A stretch of 64,000 nt of DNA from Sarcophilus harrisii (Eukaryota > Chordata > Mammalia > Dasyuromorphia > Dasyuridae): positions 53,780,539 to 53,844,538 of the forward strand of contig NC_045427.1 of NCBI RefSeq assembly GCF_902635505.1, read 5' to 3'. The translations under genes were made by a program, and so were the position numbers. The notes below the pieces were generated by a model. The model saw only the letters and a list, made by a program, of their open reading frames with translations, ran no database searches and was not told where the DNA came from. How positions within the stretch are numbered: the first letter of the stretch is position 1; every line of letters starts with the position of its first letter. Below are positions 59,721-64,000 of the stretch, piece by piece.

Positions 59721-62700
59721 GTAAGCGCACGCCAGCCCCGCGTTTCGATCGCGCACCAGCAAATGCATTTATTCCTGCGTGTTGTCAGTTGCTTGTGCAA
59801 ACTCCGAATGCGCCCATTTTCCTGATCCCAGCCCCTTGGATGAGATGGGATGAGAACGTTACTGTCCGTCTCTGGATATAGTAAATAGTTCGAACACTAT
59901 TGAGAACCTACTGACTCAGGACGCCCTCCTCCATCGCAGGCTTTCTCTGGGCTTCCGCAAGGTTCACGTTACTGCGGGCTAAGAGTCACTTTTGTAACTG
60001 AGCAAGGCGGTCCCATTGTCTTTCTCTACTTACGGCATTCAAGTCATCATTTTAAAAAACCCCTTTCCCCACTTCTGCCACCAGAGAAATTACGTAGTGT
60101 CGTGACATCTCTGCAGATTACTCCTAATAGAGCCCCAGACTCAAAACTTGCTCATTCTTTTGTTTTGCCATCAAAATCTCAGTAGGACAGTGTTAGAGTA
60201 AATGCGTCAAATTCTTCTTCTTGGTCTTGGAAACTCTTGGGTGGAGAGTGAGGTTGGAGTGTTCTCTCCCTCTCCGTCCTCCCCCCATTAGATTGTGAGC
60301 TCCTTTTTGTATCCATAGCGCTTGGCACAACGGTGGGCACATAATACTATAGTACCTGCCATCTAGTAGGCTTAATTAATAAATTATTATTAATTATATA
60401 TAAATTATATATATAAATTATAATTAATAAATATTTATTAATTGATTTATTGATTGCTGCACTCCCGAGTTCTAGTCCAAAAGGCTTTGCAGGGGTTAAA
60501 ACATGGAATAGAGCCTCGTGGTATTGCTCATCTGGAGTGGTTGGTTTGGGGTCTTAGAGATGTCAATTAGTTAGCCTCCCGATTCCCCAAAAGCAATTCT
60601 TTTGGAGCGTGAGCTTTGTCGGATCCTACTACCGTGTACATGGAGCTTAGCCCAAATACAACCTATACTGACGAACCACCCATGTTCTCCCCACCTTAGT
60701 TTTAGTTTGGCAAGATTCGTCTCCACAGTGTTGGCTGCTAAGAATTGATATACTGGGAAGAGTTGCTTCCCTGGGAGGGAGGGAGTAGACATTGGTGAAA
60801 ATGTAATTTCCAAGTGTTATAACAGCATCGGAAATGTCTCCCGGGTTTATGCTTCTGAAAAATGTCTAATTTCTCTCAAGTGGTGAAGTCTTCTTCCTCT
60901 CCAATGTAGAACCTGAAACACAGGTTGCTAACTGTGCAGCTGGTGGAGTGGATCTCACTTCAGAGTATGAACTGGAGAATTTTTCTTTCTTTCTTTCTTT
61001 GGTGGTTTAACAAATCACAGGTAAACTCAAATATTTTGGGGAGATGCCAACCCAGCACATACTGAAGATCAGATTTCTCACCCTTGAACTTTGAGAGTTC
61101 ATGCATGAGCTCAGGAAGCAAGTCTCATCTGAAAGCTGTTCAGCCATTAACCAGCCCCTCAGAGAAAAAAAAAAAAACAAACAAAACCCAAACATCTCCA
61201 AACAAAAGGCAGACTGGTAGTAACCATAAAGTTTGTTATCCTGGTCAAATGAGAGAAAGTAATGATGGATGAAAGGGGATCATTTTAAATTTTCTAATTA
61301 AAATCTCCAGTTCTTCTCACTCTTTACACAGAATTGAATGTCAGAAGGTCTCTTCTCTTGCCTCCCCCTCTCATTAGAGTTTGTTTCCTTCTTCTTTTTG
61401 GTGGGGTGGGGCTATGCCCTTTTGCTAACTTTCTTCACTTTTGGAGCAGTGGTGCTGAGCAACAGTGAGTTGTCAGCTAAAAATGTTTCCTAGGCTGTTG
61501 CTTGCTGAGCCTTACAAGTGACAAGTAGAACAAAAAAACCCCAATCTGCCTGAGAAAGGGTTTGCTTTTGCTCCCTAAACCATCTGTTACCCTAGTGCCA
61601 ACCATGTGTTCCAGCTTCCCCTCACTCAGATAGTCTTTAGACTATCTCCCCCCTCCCACTCACAATGGGCAGTGTTTGGATTTACTTTGGTTAATCTCTG
61701 TGACAGCTTTATCAGAGGTTCAGAAGCTTCCATGTGATCCTTACCCAATTCTTGGCCATTTGCAAACTATAAGAGTCTCTTCCTGGCATATTTCACAGTC
61801 AAATGTAATATTTTGTAATTAGTCCATACTCACTTTGACTCCATTTAACCTTCACCACTCCTGGTAGGGTAAGTGATATTAGTGTCATTTCTGTTTTATA
61901 GATGAGAAAGCTAAGGCCCAGGGAATGTAATTTGCTTGAGGTTTCACAGGGAGTAAAAGGCAGGACCAGAACCCACATCCTCAGCTTCTTCCTCTTTCTA
62001 TGGTACCCGGCAAAGTAGGAACCGAAGACTTGGTTATGAAATAGACCAGAAAACCTGTGATTACACAGATGGGAAAACATCTCTCTGGCAGACAGGGTTA
62101 TTTTTGAACTCTTCCACAAAGAGAATACCATAGAGTAAGAAACCACATAGCAACTGTTCTTTCCCTCCCTCTGGGACATACCTCTGGGATGTGAGTTTGC
62201 TCTTATTCCCTGAATTCTGTTCCTGAAGGTTTGTAAAGGGCGGGGCAAAGCTTTACCTGGAAAAAGAAAAGAGAAGGAGGGAAAGGTTAGAGACTTGAAA
62301 CTGAATTGAATTGTTCCATTCAATCAATATGAATAAACATTTTATGTTACATATTCGTTAATAAACCTCAGAATAACAAGATACCACGTAACCAAACTCG
62401 GAAATAGCCAATGAGTTTTTTGCACCTTGGGGTTAGGGTAGGGAATTATTACATTCTAATATTCTAAAAATGAAACAATTTTTTAGGTTATGTTTCTAAC
62501 TTCAAGAGAGAATCAATATAAATATCTGATACATCTTAAAAATCCCAGAAGTGTAGTTAGAGTAAGTGGGAATAGATCCTTTCCCTATTCAAGTTCCTGC
62601 AACTTAATGTCTTAGAGACTATCCCAGAATAGAAGGGTCAAATATGAGGCAGAATACTTGTCAGAGGGGCCCCTACCAGATTCAAATGTATTTGAGAAAT
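59721..62700 (+). other. COTL1: COTL1 intron 2, first part, few repeats
   Basis: This intronic stretch has few repeats compared with the rest of the window. I see an L2-like tail (about 60285-60345) running into an AT-rich simple patch (about 60360-60450), a TTTC run near 60979-61000, and a MIR-type piece on the minus strand (about 61865-61990). The remainder looks single-copy and could hold intronic regulatory DNA. No further exon was recognised. Confidence 0.6.
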
Positions 62701-62703
62701 ATT

Positions 62704-62935
62704 TAAGAAAAAAATACAATACTTATTGTGTATCTAATTTATATTTGAATATATTTAACATCTACTGTTCATCCTGCCATCTGGGGGAGGAGGTGGGGAG
62801 TAAGAGGTGAAAAATTGGAACAAGAGGTTTGGCAATTGTTAATGCTATAAAGTTACCCATACATATAACCTGTAAATAAAAGGCTATTAAATAAATTAAA
62901 AAAGAAAGAAGAAAAAATACAACAAAACAGATGAT
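62704..62935 (+). mobile_element. Short 5'-truncated LINE-1 3' end in COTL1 intron 2
   Basis: The segment repeats the last 190 bp of the LINE-1 at 41186-42042, including GTAAATAAAAGGCTATTAAA and an A-rich tail. Similar flanks (AAGAAAAAATACAA) lie on both sides, consistent with a target-site duplication. Only 3' UTR is present. Confidence 0.8.
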
Positions 62936-64000
62936 ACTCCATTTGAAAATCAAATCAATATGCAGACCTGAAGGGATACTTTAATGACCCTTAAATAGCC
63001 CCAAGTTTTATTTGAGTGTGACCCCCTTGCCCCCAGCCTAGAATTTTAAAGTTCAGTGACTTGTTCGTGATCACATAGGCAGCTTGTATGGAAGCTGTGC
63101 TCTAAACTCAAGTCTTCCTGGTATTTGGGCTGTTCTCTCTTCACTATGACATACAGTGACATATGATCTCATACTAAAAAATTTCGAAGGGCACCTTTCT
63201 TATCTTCTACAGATGGAATAACTGAAATCTGTTGGTCATTATAAGCAGTAGCAATAGAATAGAATAATTTTTTGAGGAACAAGAAAATCACTTCCTTTCT
63301 TATTTTGCAGCTCACGCTGAGATCAGAGTATGCTTTCCCCCATTGGCCTTGTCTGAAATTTCAACATTTTGAGAAATTTCTTTGGGTTCAAAGGCTTATT
63401 AGTCTTCTAAGATCCCTTTAAGAGAAAGTAAATATCCTGGGAGTGGGGGGAAGGGAAAGATGTGTGTCATAAGCCTTTCACTGCATAGTACATGATAGAT
63501 ATTTTATCAGTGTTCATTGAATATTATCAACTAACCCTTTAGCATAGCACTGAAGACCTTGAAGTAATAAAAGCGAGGACCAAAGCCAAGGAGAAGGCCA
63601 AAATCTGGTTTCAATATTGCCTAGATTAGTTTCCGATAAAAAATTAAGGGGGATTTTTTTTTCCTTTTTTGATCTGACTTTATGGGGGCAAGGTTATTCC
63701 TTGGAATGGGTATTTCCTCTACCAACTTCAATAGGCAACTCTGATTTTGGAAAATTGTCTGGATGTATCATAAATTAAATGATTTACCTGTGACTACACA
63801 AACAGTATGTAGTAGAGGGAGGGAGGATTTGAAATCACATTTTCTTGACTTTGAGTTACCAGTTACCACCCCATCCTCATTAACATGGAAGATTGTTAGA
63901 TTTAAATCTAGATTTGAAGAATCTTAGCAAATTTCTAGTTTACCTCAATCCCTTCCTTCACAAATGAAGAAACAGTATGAGAAAGTCTAGATTTCTTTCT
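62936..64000 (+). other. COTL1: COTL1 intron 2, end of window
   Basis: This holds a SINE remnant on the minus strand (about 63040-63160) and a MIR-type remnant, also minus (about 63740-63870). The rest shows nothing recognisable. No exon 3 was found. Confidence 0.5.

Noticed and set aside
1-64000. Endogenous retrovirus or other capsid-bearing element
   Set aside because: No LTR pair and no gag, pol or env-like protein was recognised in any frame.
59721-64000. COTL1 exon 3
   Set aside because: No stretch encodes the expected DDVRLFAFVRF sequence; the exon must lie beyond the window.

Overview
The window is nuclear DNA of a mammal, almost certainly a marsupial. It holds two vertebrate genes with spliced exons, and the DNA around them is packed with marsupial-type CORE-SINEs (MAR1-like), MIR/MIR3-type SINEs, L2 and CR1/L3 LINE pieces, LINE-1 fragments and short hAT transposons. 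The species cannot be fixed from the sequence; an opossum-like genome would fit.

Region 1 (1-25.3 kb) holds KLHL36 on the minus strand. Four coding exons can be placed to the base: 22530-22589 (start codon), 11085-12158 (BTB, BACK, first Kelch repeats), 8633-8790 (Kelch) and 3816-4371 (last Kelch repeats and stop). They join in frame to a 615-residue protein, close to the length I recall for human KLHL36 (616). The first, non-coding exon and promoter lie in a CpG island near 24.9-25.3 kb. Positions 1-3815 are 3' UTR and downstream flank.

Region 2 (25.3-58.6 kb) is about 33 kb between genes. It is almost wholly repeats, with LINE-1 copies at 31.6-34.65 kb, 41.2-42.0 kb, 43.9-46.9 kb and 49.7-50.4 kb, several microsatellites, and a few repeat-free blocks that could be regulatory.

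Region 3 (58.6-64 kb) is the start of COTL1 (coactosin-like 1) on the plus strand: promoter, exon 1 (59184-59260), exon 2 (59638-59720), then an intron that runs off the end. The divergent KLHL36/COTL1 pair matches human 16q24.1 as I remember it. The two proteins act separately: KLHL36 is a probable CUL3 ubiquitin-ligase adaptor and COTL1 binds F-actin.

The most unusual structures are: (a) a tandem array of about eleven 97-100-bp units in KLHL36 intron 2, seeded from the intron's own 3' end, so that each unit carries a copy of the splice acceptor followed by an immediate in-frame stop; (b) a pure 28-nt T run as the polypyrimidine tract of the start-codon exon; (c) a SINE with a 7SL RNA-like head joined to a marsupial CORE-SINE tail; (d) a 47-nt piece of the KLHL36 promoter repeated in inverted orientation across a suspicious C/T-homopolymer tract; and (e) a 96-bp direct duplication upstream of COTL1. 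I saw no CRISPR array, no RNA gene, no recognisable retroviral element and no bacterial-style system. Nothing here amounts to a clearly new biological system.
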